Below are positions 12,261 to 23,840 of a DNA stretch of 64,000 nucleotides, piece after piece. Position 1 is the first letter of the stretch; each line of letters starts with the position of its first letter. This stretch comes from Cryptomeria japonica. Its lineage: Eukaryota; Streptophyta; Pinopsida; Cupressales; Cupressaceae. A program made the translations under genes and the position numbers. The notes beneath the pieces were generated by a model. That model was given only the letters and a program-made list of their open reading frames with translations. It made no database searches and was not told the origin of the DNA. Location of the stretch: contig NC_081411.1 in NCBI RefSeq assembly GCF_030272615.1, positions 213,935,654 to 213,999,653 on the forward strand. The letters are read 5' to 3'.

Positions 12261-14130
12261 AAAACATCATAAAAAGAATCCTAATTATTCTTTAAGAAGA
12301 TGAATGATTAATAATGCTTAATTTCAAATAGTACTTGGATGGTTAATCTCCTAGAAATTCTCTATTCTTTTCCCCTATGAAGAATACCTAGATGCAATTA
12401 ATACTAACCAAACCATTATGTTCATGAGAGATAAATTTACATGAAAAAAAATCCAGATAATATGGAACAATAAATTTGGGTCAAAACCACATACTCGAAT
12501 TTTAATTATATTAACTCCATAGATATTTTAGTTTCTATTTTATATGCATATTTTCATCTTTTTTTTAACTAAGTAAAATCTTAAAGAATGATGACAATTA
12601 GATGAATGAGCATAGTGTGGTAGTTGCTAAAATGATATGAACAACAAATCATTATTTCTATACATTATGCCTTTCATGACATGCTTGTCTAAATATTTTC
12701 TAACTACGCATAGAACACATCTCAATATTTAATAAAAATATTTTTACAACGGGATAAATAAGGAGGCAAATTTAAGGAAAAATTAGCCATATGAGTTAAG
12801 ATGAATTTACATATGTATTAATTTTTGAATCATTTCATTGTTTGGTGATGAGGCACATTGAAATCGAATCATGTTTGGAAAGTTGATTCAAGTCTATGTT
12901 GCTCATCAACTTCACAAAACTTTTAAAGTAGAAATAAGCTCGCAACTGAGTGGTGATTGCATTGCAAAGTATATCTTATGTAGAAACAAAAGAGATCAAC
13001 TAGCTAACATTTTTAATTCTGATGTGACTAGAAATAAAATTGATAGAAGGATTAAATTTAGGAATGCTAGGTTATTTCAAAAGAAATGAATAAATTACGA
13101 GATCAATTTTTTAACTAATGAAAAAGTATCAATTGTTTAAGGCTAATTATTTATGTGGAAATTGGTTTTTCATTGAATTTTTATGTAAGGTCAATTCTTT
13201 ATAGAAAGATTGGTCAATTTATTAGAGACAAATTATTTATTGGTATTGTGTATATAAGACTAATAATTTATGTAGAGATTTATTTTAATAAACATCATTT
13301 TTATTATTTATTTAGAGATTAATGATTTATAGAAAGTTTTTTTGAATAAATATTATTTATATAAAGTTAGATTTTTGTAGGGATCGATTTTTCATCAATA
13401 AACTAAAAATGATAATAGAAAAAGATCATCACATAAATAGTCTCAGTTGTTGTTTAAACATTACTTTAAAAAGAAGGTAAGCATAGGGTATGTTTATTTT
13501 TAAGGAAATGGACTATACAAGGATCTAAATTAATAGTCCTATAGTACTACTTAGATATTTTTGCGATAAAATACAATTGAAAATTTAAGAAGATTATATT
13601 ACATGAAAAGAAAGAATTTGGATAAAAATCAAACTTAGTACAAAATTATACTAATTCATAAAATTAATTTGTATATAGATTTTTTGAAATAGAGTATTCT
13701 TTAATATTTGAAAGATAATTTTAAATGATTAATTGTAATAAAACCTAGATAAGCAACGTACATTGTCAAATTTAATCATTGGCCCTATGTTGAATATCAA
13801 TAACACAAATACTATTTTTCCTCAATATAAATTGAAAAGACAAGTCATACATTATAATTGTCTACTAAACAAAAGCAATCCATAGACTATGATTGTACAT
13901 TTTATATTTATTTCATTTATGTTGTTCCTACTTACAAATTATTCACATACTCATTGATTCAAGTACTATATATTTTTATTTATACTACGATAGAATTTAA
14001 CCTCTTAAAAATACTTTAAAAAAAAAATTGTCATTTAAAAAACTGTTCAATAGAATTACTATCAAATTACCAACCCACTTTTCCTAAATATAAATATATT
14101 CAAAACATTCTTTGCATCTGAACGATACTT
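12261..14130. other. AT-rich spacer with degenerate short repeats
   Basis: Between 13100 and 13420 the phrase attatttatgtagagatt and close variants recur irregularly. A 72-codon frame at 12871-13089 has no recognisable family. No gene is supported. Confidence 0.4.
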
Positions 14131-14243
14131 TCATAAACAGCACTTATTATAATTTAATGATTTGTTTTATTTTTTTTATTTTAAACTCATAAACAGCACT
14201 TATTATATATTAATGATTTGTTTTATTTTTTTTATTTTAAACT
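14131..14243. repeat. 56-bp tandem duplication
   Basis: The unit starting tcataaacagcacttattat at 14131 is repeated almost exactly from 14187, including the T-rich second half (gatttgttttattttttt). Confidence 0.8.
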
Positions 14244-14444
14244 TAGAAAACATATAAGTACAGGATAATTCTATATTAAGAGTGTGAATACAAAAGATCA
14301 TACGGTATATGTTTATATTGGGCACAAAAAATTTCGAAAAATACGGAATGCAAATACACAGTCTAAATCTGAGGGACCCAATCATTTAAGCTTTTGACAT
14401 GTTTTTAGAAGCTGTATTGTTACAGAATGAACCATCACTGCAGG

Positions 14445-14690
14445 ACCAGCGCAATTCTTAGTTTGTGTGTTTCAAGTTGTTTTGGATAAGACAATATTTA
14501 CACAGTGGGGAACACGCTAGTAGGGAATTAACAATCACTCAATTTCCGCTTTAAACATGTTTCACATTGTTTTGTATCCCGACAATATTTATATAGTAGG
14601 GAACAGACTCGCACAGAATTAACAATCACCATACGACCAGTGCAATTCTTACATTTAACGTGTCTCACATTGTTTAGTCAATGACTCAGA
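14445..14690. repeat. 91-bp imperfect tandem repeats upstream of the BAHD pseudogene
   Basis: The phrase gaattaacaatcac recurs 91 bp apart (about 14526 and 14617). Matching companions are gacaatattta, agtagggaa and a (g/c)accag(c/t)gcaattctta motif at about 14451 and 14636. About two and a half units lie 110-350 bp upstream of the BAHD start codon, so they could have been part of its promoter. Confidence 0.65.
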
Positions 14691-14736
14691 GTGAGCTTTA
14701 CCAGTAGTAATCTGAGGAAATCGGCACATCTAATGC

Positions 14737-14742
14737 TATAAA
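14737..14742 (+). promoter_or_regulatory. TATA-box candidate of the BAHD pseudogene
   Basis: TATAAA lies 57-62 bp before the BAHD ATG at 14799. The distance is short but workable for a plant promoter with a small 5' leader. No transcription data are available. Confidence 0.4.
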
Positions 14743-14770
14743 CTGACAAAAATAGTTGAAGATTGCATCG

Positions 14771-14797
14771 ATGAAAAAGTTGTCGAGATTGTGCTAA
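14771..14797 (+). CDS. Upstream ORF of eight codons before the BAHD start
   Basis: ATG at 14771 opens a frame that stops at TAA 14795-14797, one base before the BAHD ATG. If the leader began at the TATA candidate, ribosomes would meet this ATG first. It may be meaningless in a pseudogene. Confidence 0.3.
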   Translation: MKKLSRLC

Positions 14798-14798
14798 G

Positions 14799-16276
14799 AT
14801 GTTTCCCATTAACTCCACCATTTCCAATGATACTGAGTTGAAGATTATTAACAAACAAGTTATAGTACCTTTTCTTCCACTGCAGCAGCACATCCTTCTT
14901 CTGTCAAATCTGGATCTCACTATTCCTCCAGTTTCTGTGCATGTGTTCTTCTGTTATAAAAATCCCTTTCCTAGGAATTTTGCATCAGTACTATCTCATC
15001 TCAAGACTTCCCTGTCGGAAGTGTTAGTGTCCTATTATGTATTTGCAGGAAGATTAGTTACAGATAGTATTGGCCTACCAAAGGTCCATTGCAATAACAA
15101 GGGAGTTCTCTTCACCCAAGTTTATGCTGCTGCTGCTCTTTCTCAGCTGAATTTATACAACCCTGACGAGTCTGTGCAGGGGAAGTTTGTTCCTTTACTT
15201 TCAAAGCCCTTTCAAAAAGATGGCATTCCTGTCTTTGCTGTTCAGGTAAAAGATTTTATAGAGAACATACTTCTTTCCACTTGTTTTGCTTTCTGCATAA
15301 CAATCTTAAAAGTTTTTTGGTGTTTGCAGGTAACAGAGTTTAGCTGTGGAGGTATTGTTGTTGGTTGCACATTCGACCACACAGTTGTAGATGCATATTC
15401 TGCAAACATGTTTTAAGTTGGGCAAAGATTTCTAGAAATGACTCATCAATATCTCTGAATCCAAGCTTTACACGCTCCATATTATGCCCTCGAGATTCCC
15501 CTGCTTACTGTGCGGAAATTGACAATATGTATGTGAAGCATTCTACAGAAGAATCCAGCCAAGAAAATCCTCACCCACCTTCATTAGCAAGTAGAATTTA
15601 CTATCTAGATTTGAAGAACATTATGAATCTCCAATTTAATGGAAACAAAGATGGTAAGAGTTGCACAAAATTAGAAGTGTTCAGTGCTTACTTATGGAAG
15701 TTACTGGTATGTACCCAGAAGGTCAACAACACTATGAATTATAAAATAGGAATACACGTAGATGGCCGCTCACGCTTACAGGAGATTGGAGTTTCTCCTA
15801 ATTACTTTGGCAATGATCTAATCTTGCCCTTTGCCAAGTCTAATGCTGGTTATATAAAAAGCAATCCACTTTGTTGGAGTGCAGGGTTAATTCATGATGC
15901 CATACAGAGTGCAGCAAATGAGGAATATTTTCAAAGCTTAATTGACTTGGTGGAGACTACAAAGCCAACACCTGTCTTAGCCAAGATTTACTGCAAAGAA
16001 GATGACAATCAGTCCTCTGGGCCTGGAGTTTTGGTGTCTTCTGGACTGCGGTTTCCTTTGTATGATGTTGATTTTGGATGGGGAAAGCCTACGTTTGGAA
16101 GTTACCATTTCCCTTGGGGTGGTGAAGCAGGCTATGTCATGCCAACTCAGAGCCCTACAGGAGACGCTAGTTGGATTGTATACATGCATCTTCATCTGGA
16201 ACAGTTAAATGCAATTGAATCTAATCCCAATCGCATTCTACTTCCAATCATACAAGATTTCTTACATTTGGCTTAG
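14799..16276 (+). pseudogene. BAHD acyltransferase, two exons, frameshifted
   Basis: BAHD enzymes transfer acyl groups from CoA thioesters to alcohols or amines in plant secondary metabolism, in the cytosol. Exon 1 (14799-15245, 149 codons) starts at ATG 14799; the intron (15246-15329) is GT-AG and phase 0; exon 2 begins [13 protein letters not shown]. The catalytic HxxxD motif is HTVVD (15378-15392), and the structural DFGWG motif follows near 16068. Directly after AYSANMF the frame ends at TAA 15414-15416. Comparison with the second copy, which reads on, shows a 4-bp deletion; the remaining protein continues in another frame to 16276. Allowing for it, the length would be about 465 residues, normal for the family. 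The frameshift separates HxxxD from DFGWG, so the enzyme is very probably dead. The substrate cannot be told. Confidence 0.85.
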
Positions 16277-16621
16277 GAATATCTTAGAAACCTAAGTGGG
16301 AATATGCTTGAAGCATTGTATCTATAAAGTTGTAGTGTTGGATATAAATCCATACCCGACATTCAATTTTTTATGTTTTAATGAATTTGAGGAATTGAAT
16401 TTATTGATACTCTTGGCAGTAAGAGGTTTTATGGTGTTCAAATTTAAGAATCAAGTCTCCATGAATCGCATTCAACTGAGATGTTTTATTTTTTAATTTG
16501 TGTTTTTATATTATGACATAAATTAATCATCTTCTATTTTTATATACAATTCAGGTTGTGTGTTTTCATATAATATTGGACGATCTCTCCATCTCAGAAG
16601 TCAGAGTAGATTCCTCAAACT

Positions 16622-16990
16622 AATTAAAAAGTGACATTTGTCTGGTGACTCCAAAGGTTCCTATTGACTAAGAAGATCCGATTCTATGAAAGCCGTTCTG
16701 ATGCTTCGGATGCATGTTCTTACCATGACAACATTTGCCTTCCATGTTTCGATCTTTTTAGAAATTCTCATCTTTCCACTTTTAGAAACTTATATAATTA
16801 ATTGAATATTGATTACCAATATAATCGAGTTATTGATTTGACATAATTGGCCGTGGAGTAACAGAGAAAGACACCTCCGAGCAATCAAAAGATACTAATT
16901 CGATTACCAACCTTTGTCGATTCGATTCAATTTATCTATTCAGGCTAGATTGAGGAGAACAAAATTCGAAGGATCAGGGTCTGAGACAAA
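16622..16990 (+). pseudogene. Kinase exon 4-6 relic, unit A of the segmental duplication
   Basis: The stretch matches three successive exons of the intact kinase gene: exon 4 (ccaaaggttcc, then gactaagaagatccg and gattctatgaaagcc), exon 5 (gtaacagagaaagacacctc, then gagcaatcaaaagatac) and the start of exon 6 (gaaggatcagggtc). The intron remnants also align. Exon 4 lacks part of its middle, and homology ends abruptly at about 16985. No kinase catalytic exons are present. Confidence 0.75.
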
Positions 16991-17097
16991 ACTTCATTAA
17001 TATGTGATGAGCGATGTGAAAGAGCGAAGGAGGGCGCTACTTTGGGGGGGATTTTCGTGGCAATATTTTGGGCATTTGAAAGCAGAAGGAAAAGGAG

Positions 17098-17337
17098 ATG
17101 GCGAATGGAGAAAAAAAACTGGAAGAGGCGATGCAAATCAGAGTAGTCCTCAGTATAAAAATTGGGATGATTATCCATGGCTTCCTATTAAATGAAGTCG
17201 TAGTCTTTAACGAACGGTTGGAGTTTGTAGAAGGGTTCGTAAGGGATTCTTTTATTGAAGTTGTGTGGCACAACAACGATAGAACGAAAGAAGGGCGAGG
17301 GAGTTGCAGGAAGATTGAAGAGCAAACAAAGCTGTAA
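17098..17337 (+). CDS. Unrecognised small frame, unit A
   Basis: A 79-codon frame contains KLEEAMQIRVVLSIKIGM, then NERLEFVEGFVRDSFIEVV and a charged C-terminus. A close relative with the same core occurs at 20331-20543. The two differ by an 18-bp in-frame indel near NEV, as well as substitutions. No family is recognised. It lies directly after the kinase exon-6 relic, so it may be an exon of an unknown gene joined there by rearrangement. The upstream edges of the two copies are out of frame with each other, so the start is uncertain. Confidence 0.35.
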   Translation: MANGEKKLEEAMQIRVVLSIKIGMIIHGFLLNEVVVFNERLEFVEGFVRDSFIEVVWHNNDRTKEGRGSCRKIEEQTKL

Positions 17338-17622
17338 GAGGAGCTACTCACACTCAGTAACCCATCACTGCTAAATAATTGGTATTAGAAATTATTGCTA
17401 TTTGTTCTTGGATGAAAAAATAATAATTATTCATAATATTCAATGATCAAGAAACTTCTAGCGAGCATGGTAGTTGCCATCCCAAGGTTAGTTGTATGAC
17501 CTGTGAATAAAACTTTAATCAAAGAAATCATTTATGGAGGAAATCTTAATGGCGTTAATAATGATAACAGCTGCCTCCTCTCTCGTTCTTCTCACCAATA
17601 GGAAAACTTGAACACAAAACTA

Positions 17623-18733
17623 AGACAGTTCACTTGACCCAAGCTTATGCTGCAGCAGCTCTTTCTCAGCTAAATTTATACAACCCTGATGTGTCTGTGC
17701 AGGGGAAGCTTGTTCCTTTACTTTCAAAGCCCTTTTAACAAGATGGCATTCTTTTCTTTGTAGTTCGGGTGAAGGATTTTATAGAGCACATACTTCTTTC
17801 CATTTGTTTTGCTTTCTACATAACAATCATAACAGCTTTTTGGTATTTGCAGGTGACAGAGTTTGGCTGTGGAGGTATTGTTGTTGGCTGCACATTCGAC
17901 CACAGAGTCGCAGATGCATACTCTGCAAACATGTTTTTGACAAGTTGGGTAAAGCTCTGTAGGAATGACTCAACTGTTCCTCTAAATCCAAGCATCACAT
18001 GCTCCAGATTATGCCCTTGAGATTCCCCTGCTTACTGTGCTGAAATTGGCAATATGTATGTGAGGCATACTTCACTAGAATCCGACCAAGAAAATCCTCA
18101 CTCACCTTCTTTAGCAAGTAGAATTTACTATATAGATGCCAAGAACATTATGGATCTCCAATTTGATGCAAACAAAGGTGGTAAGAGTTGCACAAAATTA
18201 GAGGTGTTCAGTGCTTGCTTTTGGAAGCTACTGGTATGCACCCAGAAGGTCAAGGACACGATGAATTGTGAAATAGGAATAGTTGTAGATGGTCGCCTAC
18301 GCTTAAAGGAGATTAGAGTTTCTGCTAATTACTTTGGCAGTGTTCTAATCTTGCCCTTTGCTGAGTCTAATGCTTATTGTATTAAAAGAAAATTACTTTG
18401 TTGGAGTGCAGCGTTAATTCATGATGCCATACAGAGTGCATCAAATAAGGATAATTTTCAAAGCTTAATTGACTTCGTGGAGACTACAAAGCAAACACCT
18501 GCCTTAGCGAAGATTTACTGCACAGAAAATGCCATGCAGTCTTCTGGACCTGCAGTTTTGGTGTCTTCTGGACTGCGGTTTCCTTTGTATGAGGCTGATT
18601 TTGGATGGGCAAAGCCTACGTTTGGAAGGTACCATTTCCCTTGGGGTGCTGAAGCAGGCTATGTCATGCCAACTCAGAGCCCTGCAAGAGACTGTAGTTG
18701 GATAGTATACATGCATCTTCCTCTGGATCAGTG
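17623..18733 (+). pseudogene. BAHD acyltransferase, 5'-truncated second copy
   Basis: Homology to the first BAHD copy starts abruptly at 17623, within exon 1 (acttgacccaagcttatgct), so the first two thirds of exon 1 are missing. An in-frame TAA follows near 17737 (KPF then stop). The intron is retained. Exon 2 starts at about 17853 with [13 protein letters not shown] and has the catalytic HxxxD as HRVAD, but a TGA interrupts it at about 18018 where copy one has CGA. The DFGWG motif reads DFGWA. A TGA after HLPLDQ (18732-18734) cuts the end short by roughly 20 residues. It is clearly non-functional. Confidence 0.85.
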
Positions 18734-19207
18734 AAATTCAATTGAATCTGATCCCAATCGCATTCTACTTCCAACCAAACATGATTCTTACATTTGGCTT
18801 AGGAATATCCTTGAAACCAAAGTGGGAATATGTTTGAAGCATTGTATCTATAGAGTTGTACAATAAGCATTGGAGATAATTGTATACCCGACAATCAATT
18901 TTTTATGCTGTAATGAATTTGAGGAATTGAATTTATTAATACTGTTGGCAGTAAGAGGTTTTATGGTGTTCAAATTTAAGAATCAAGTCGCCATGAATCA
19001 TAGTTAACTGAGATGTTTTATCTATTAATTATTAAAGTTTGTTGCACGTTTCTATATTATTATTACTATATAAAGTAATCATCTTCAATTGTTATTAAAC
19101 AATTCAGTTTGTGTGTTTCCATATATTCTTTGATGAACCCTCCTGCTCAGAAGTTACAGAGTATACCTCTGTTTTATTTATTTAATTAATCGTGGATTCC
19201 TCAAACT

Positions 19208-19653
19208 GATTAAAAAGTGACATTTGTCTCATAACTCCGAAGGTTCCGATTCACTAAGAAGATCCGCGATGAACTTGCCTATGTTCGGGTAAAAATAGAT
19301 TCTATGAAAGCCGATCTGATGCATGTTCTGACCATGACAAACATTTGCCTTCCATGTTTCGATCTTCTTACAAATTCCCATCTTCCCAAATTTAGAAACT
19401 TCTATAATTAATTGAATATTGATTAAACAATATAACCAAGTTGTTGATTCGACATATTTAGGCGAGAACGGGGAGAATAGTTGCCATGGAGTAACCGAGC
19501 AAGACACCTCCGAGAAATCAAAAGATACATATAGAAAGATACTGATTCGATTACCAGTCTTTGTCGATTCGATTTAATTTTATGATTTGGAAGTTTTGAA
19601 TTTATCTAATCAGGTGAGATTGAGGAGAGGTATGAAACAGAACTCGAAGGATC
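19208..19653 (+). pseudogene. Kinase exon 4-6 relic, unit B of the segmental duplication
   Basis: The same three kinase exon pieces as in unit A: exon 4 (actccgaaggttccg, aagaagatccgcgatgaact, gattctatgaaagcc), exon 5 (gagtaaccgagcaagacacc, then tccgagaaatcaaaagatac) and the start of exon 6 (gtgagattgaggagag to gaaggatc). The solo LTR at 19654 interrupts exon 6 exactly here. Confidence 0.75.
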
Positions 19654-20194
19654 TGTAGAATTTTGAACCTGACCTATCCTCTCTGAACCAGCTGATTAGC
19701 AAACAATAACAATAAAAAGAATAAATTGCAAAAAGAAATCACAATTCAGAATAAAAAAAAAGTGCCCTATTTTTTTGGAATTGCACACACCAATTTCTTT
19801 ATTGAAGCTTAATTAAAAAATTACATAGAGGATGTATATATAAAGAATTTGCAGCCTAGAAGAATTAATAATAACTGCAGTTCTAAATATATTCCTAACA
19901 TTGCATGGAAAGCTACTAAGGCTCTCAAACTAAAAAAACAAGCTACTCTCTAAATTAAGAATACAATAAGTGCATGCACAGCATGCTTTATTTACTAAAA
20001 ACAAACTCATGCAAAAAACAAAACTAAAAATAGTCCTAAGAATTAATGCATGTTGGAGTACATGCTTTATTTGCATGAATAAACAAAAACTGATTTAAAC
20101 TAAAAATAGCTTATGCATGGTGATGAATGGATAGATTCATGTACAAACTGGAGCTGCATGGAGCTGCATGCTAGAGCAGCATCAGTTATCAACA
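19654..20194 (-). mobile_element. Solo LTR, 541 bp, with 5-bp target duplication
   Basis: Unit B carries 541 bp that unit A lacks. The insert begins TGTAGAATTTTG and ends TTATCAACA, thus TG...CA, and is flanked by GGATC (19649-19653) and GGATT (20195-20199), a 5-bp target duplication with one mismatch. On the minus strand it reads TGTTGATAAC...ATTCTACA and contains a TATATATA motif followed by AATAAAG, the promoter and polyadenylation order of an LTR. No internal coding region is present. The empty site in unit A confirms both ends. Confidence 0.85.
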
Positions 20195-20330
20195 GGATTA
20201 GAGTTTGAGACAGAAGACTTCATAAATATGTGATGAGCAATGTGAAAGAGGGAAGGAGTGCACTACTTTGGGGGAGATTTTCATGACAAAATTTTGGGCA
20301 TTTGAAATTAGAAGGAAAGGGAGATGACAC

Positions 20331-20543
20331 ATGGAGAGAAAAAAACTGGAAGAGGCGATGCAAATTTGGGAAGTCCTTAGTATAAAAGTTGGGTTGTTTA
20401 TCCATAGCTTTGTATTAAATGAAGTCGCGATGCCTAAGGAAGTTGTAGTCCTGAACGAACGGTTGGAATTCGTAGAAGGGCTCGTTAAGGATTCTTTTAT
20501 AGAAGTTATGCGGGACAACAAGGCTAGAACGAGAGAAGGGTGA
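20331..20543 (+). CDS. Unrecognised small frame, unit B
   Basis: A 70-codon frame with KLEEAMQIWEVLSIKVGLFI, then NEVAMPKEVVVLNERLEF and VEGLVKDSFIEVM, the counterpart of 17098-17337. The extra six residues (about MPKEVV) arise from an 18-bp in-frame insertion relative to unit A. It ends at a TGA at 20541 while unit A reads on a further 14 codons. Function unknown. Alternating hydrophobic and charged residues suggest helices. Confidence 0.35.
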   Translation: MERKKLEEAMQIWEVLSIKVGLFIHSFVLNEVAMPKEVVVLNERLEFVEGLVKDSFIEVMRDNKARTREG

Positions 20544-20868
20544 GGCAATTGTAGGATGATTGTAGAGAAAACAAAGCGGTAAGAGGAGCTACTCATTCAA
20601 TAACCCATCACTGCTAAATAATTGGTATTAGAAATTATTAAATATTGCTATTTATTCTTGGATGAAAATAATAATTATCCATAATACTCAATGAACAATG
20701 AACTTCGAGCAAACACAGTAATTGTCATCCCAAGGTTAGTTGTATAACCTATGAATAAAACTTAAATCAAAGAAATCATTTATTGAAGAAATCTTAATGG
20801 CGTCAATAATGATAACAACTACCTCCTCTCTCATTCTTCTCACCAATAGGAAAACCTGAACACAAAAC

Positions 20869-21309
20869 TAAGAAGCATAGACAAGGTATGAACTTTGTGA
20901 AAAAATGCCTCAAGAAATGACCTTGTAACAAGGTATATTAGAATAGGTTTGAATATGCAGAAAACATTTTGGCCTTCCGATCCTTAAATTGGAGCTTGGG
21001 AAGAGGGTATGGTAAACCATAAGTCTCAAAATAGGATTCTCAATGCCTTTGTCCTACTGGTTTAAGCTAGATTTTTGGGAGATAGATGTGCAAACCTTTT
21101 TTATTGCATTTTTGTCATATTCCACAACCCTTGTCACTTCAAGATTAGGGTGTTCGATGCCTCTATCTTACACAGTCAACTCCGTATTTTAGATCTAGGT
21201 TCCTTTTTGATTCTATGTTTTAGATTTATCGTATTGTTTCTATTTCTCAATCTATAACTACTATGCATTGTTGAACTCAATCATTTTACCATAGTTAACC
21301 TATTTCATC
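20869..21309. other. Spacer beyond the segmental duplication
   Basis: Sequence shared by the two duplication units ends at about 20868 (aacacaaaactaag). What follows has no recognised gene. Confidence 0.4.

Positions 21310-21343
<34 letters not shown>
21310..21343. repeat. (CT)n(CA)n microsatellite
   Basis: A run of CT dinucleotides passes directly into CA dinucleotides. Confidence 0.9.
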
Positions 21344-21489
21344 TTTATACACTCAATCAATTCTAATCATATGTAATCAACCAAAGTGTGAGTTTAGGAC
21401 ATCATGGCTCTTCCTTGTGGATTGTAAGCCAATCCCTCAAACAACTCTAATGTTGTATGAGAAAAGGAATTGATCCTAGGTTAATGAAA

Positions 21490-21790
21490 ATAATAATCTA
21501 AGATGAATTTTCTTACACATCACAAGAAAAAGTTCTATATTTATTAGAAGAGTTCCAAGAGATTTTATCTTATCAATTATGTACATGAAGGTTTTCCACC
21601 AATGAGGAATATTAGTCACTAGATGAATTTGATACCAAAAATAAATTTTCCAAATAAGATAGCCCACTAATGACTTCTTCATAACTAAACAAACAAGTTC
21701 AAGAATTGTTAAAGAAAGAATTGATTTGAAAGAGCCTAAATCCATGTGCAATCTTTACAATACTAAAAATAGAGAAAGATGTGTATAAAG
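21490..21790 (+). pseudogene. Ty3/gypsy reverse transcriptase relic
   Basis: The plus strand, in two frames, reads LLEEFQEIL, then FPPMRNISH, LIPKINFPNK, NKQVQELLKKELI and KSLNPCAIFTIL. This matches the start of the gypsy reverse transcriptase (LPPxRxxxHxIDLxPG, QVQELLxKGLIRES, SPCAxPxLLVxKKDG). Several in-frame stops and a frame change make it inactive. Neither LTR was located. Confidence 0.7.
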
Positions 21791-23840
21791 CTAAATACTA
21801 CAATCCATGTTCAACTTGTTTTCTAATCTCTCCCATTAACAATCAATAGTTGGTCAAATAAATTTACCTAAATTTACCTAATACTACAATCAATTGTAGC
21901 TTCACAATCTACCTTCACTTCATGAAATCATCATACTTATTTGGCTATCTCCACAAATGCCAACAAATCGCATTGATTAGCTTTCTTTCCTTGGATACAT
22001 CCTTTACTTTTCCAATGATTTTGGGAGATATATTATTTCATTTGAGTTGCCTATGTGCTAACTATTTTGCGAGGAGCAATTTTTCCAATAAAAATGACTA
22101 TTAATATTTGTTGCCATCAATTCTCCATGTAGCTCGATCTTTTTTTCAAACAACAATAACCTACTGCTATTCTCTCCCTTTTGCAACTTATTATCTTAAA
22201 AAATTGTGACCCTTAATTTTTTAAGAGTGCATGTTTATCCCCTCAAATGGTGATAATTTGAACATGAAAAAAAATAGAAATCTTCCTTGGTATTCATAGC
22301 TCTAAAACAAAAAGTAATGGAAACATGTATGATGAAATAATAGCTTTATCTTTGGAAAATTCTCTATAAACTAGATTAATCAATCAACAATGACTTCTTT
22401 CTAATGACACTAGCCTCTCGTTTACTTTTGCATTGTAGATTTGGAAGATGGATTTAATATTTTCAATGAAAAATGACCTTCAATCAAAAGATTCCAATCT
22501 TGAATCATCACCTCCTTTTGGCAACATTTATATCATCTAGCAGTTGAAATCAAACTTGTCTCCCTTTTAATTTTTGTCATCTTCCTTTATACATGCAACT
22601 ATTTAACCTCTTCTAGACCTCTTGCAATAATTTCAGCTCTTCTTTAATATTTAGTTTTGAAATTATTTGCAACTGTAATGATCTCACAAACTCTCAAGAG
22701 CCAGTGCTCACTAATCTTACTAGTACTCTAGCACCAAATGTAGTTTTTGAAACAAATGTAATAAACACAAATTGTTATGCTAAAAAAAACATTGACATTG
22801 ATAGTTATTGATAGCATTTTGAAGATTGTACTACATTAGTAAAGATAAGATCTATTCTAATTGAAATATTTCAATATCTTTATAATTTCTTAAGATTTTG
22901 AAAGTTATTGATAGCATTTTGATGATTCTACTGTAGAGTTTGATAAGATCTAATCGAGGAGAAAGTGGTTGTGTGAGAATAACAACATAGAGATATAAGA
23001 TATTTTTATATGAAGAGAAAAATATTGAAAACTAATTACATTGATGTTACATGGAATGATTTGAAAACATATAAATGCATAATGTTTGCTCAAGACTATG
23101 ATATCTATTTCTATCAATCTTTTAATAATATCTAGATGAAAGAAAGATGATTTTGAACTCAAGAAGTGCAACATACATATATAAAATAATTTTATGAAAA
23201 AAACATGTTATTTTAAATACTTAATATATATTAACATTAATAAAATAATTTTAAATATACATAAATACATAATATTATAAATATCTATTTCTATCAATCT
23301 TTCGATGAAACAATTAGATATTCTTACTAATTATAACAAACTCTTAAATTTAAGAACATCACGAACTATTTTTGTATAATTCTACAACTACTTAAAAAAC
23401 TTAAAATTCTTAACCTCACCTTAAATTTCAAATCTCAAACTACTTTGATTAGAGACATACAGATAAAATTATTCCCTATTTCATGGTTTCACAGTAAACC
23501 AAAACAAAAAAACTGACATGTAGAGTCACTGACTTATGAGTAAGAAATTCCAAGTCCTCCGGCGGTGCAAACCCTTCAAAGATTTCATAACAAAAATGGA
23601 AGTCATTGAGACAATCATGATTCACGTCTTATAAGTAAAGAATGATTCTTGTTTTATAATTTATAAATAATATCAAGAGAATGAAGTAGTTTGACACTAA
23701 AACACGACAAATGAAGTCAAGTTTTAAATCTACCAAATACGTGAAAGTCAAGGTGATGAAATTTACATGTACTCTTCACTCTTCACAGAATGAATAGCAA
23801 ATAATAGAACTCATTTCCTCTATATTTCTTTCAGATTGGG
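21791..23840. other. AT-rich spacer without recognised gene
   Basis: A short direct repeat (agttattgatagcattttga) occurs at about 22803 and 22903. No exon is supported; open frames are short and AT-driven. Confidence 0.4.

Noticed and set aside
20198-20596. 132-codon minus-strand frame opposite the small duplicated frame
   Set aside because: The unit A counterpart is disrupted at different places and composition is Ser/Leu/Thr-rich; the plus-strand frame keeps the indel in phase. The minus-strand option cannot be fully excluded.
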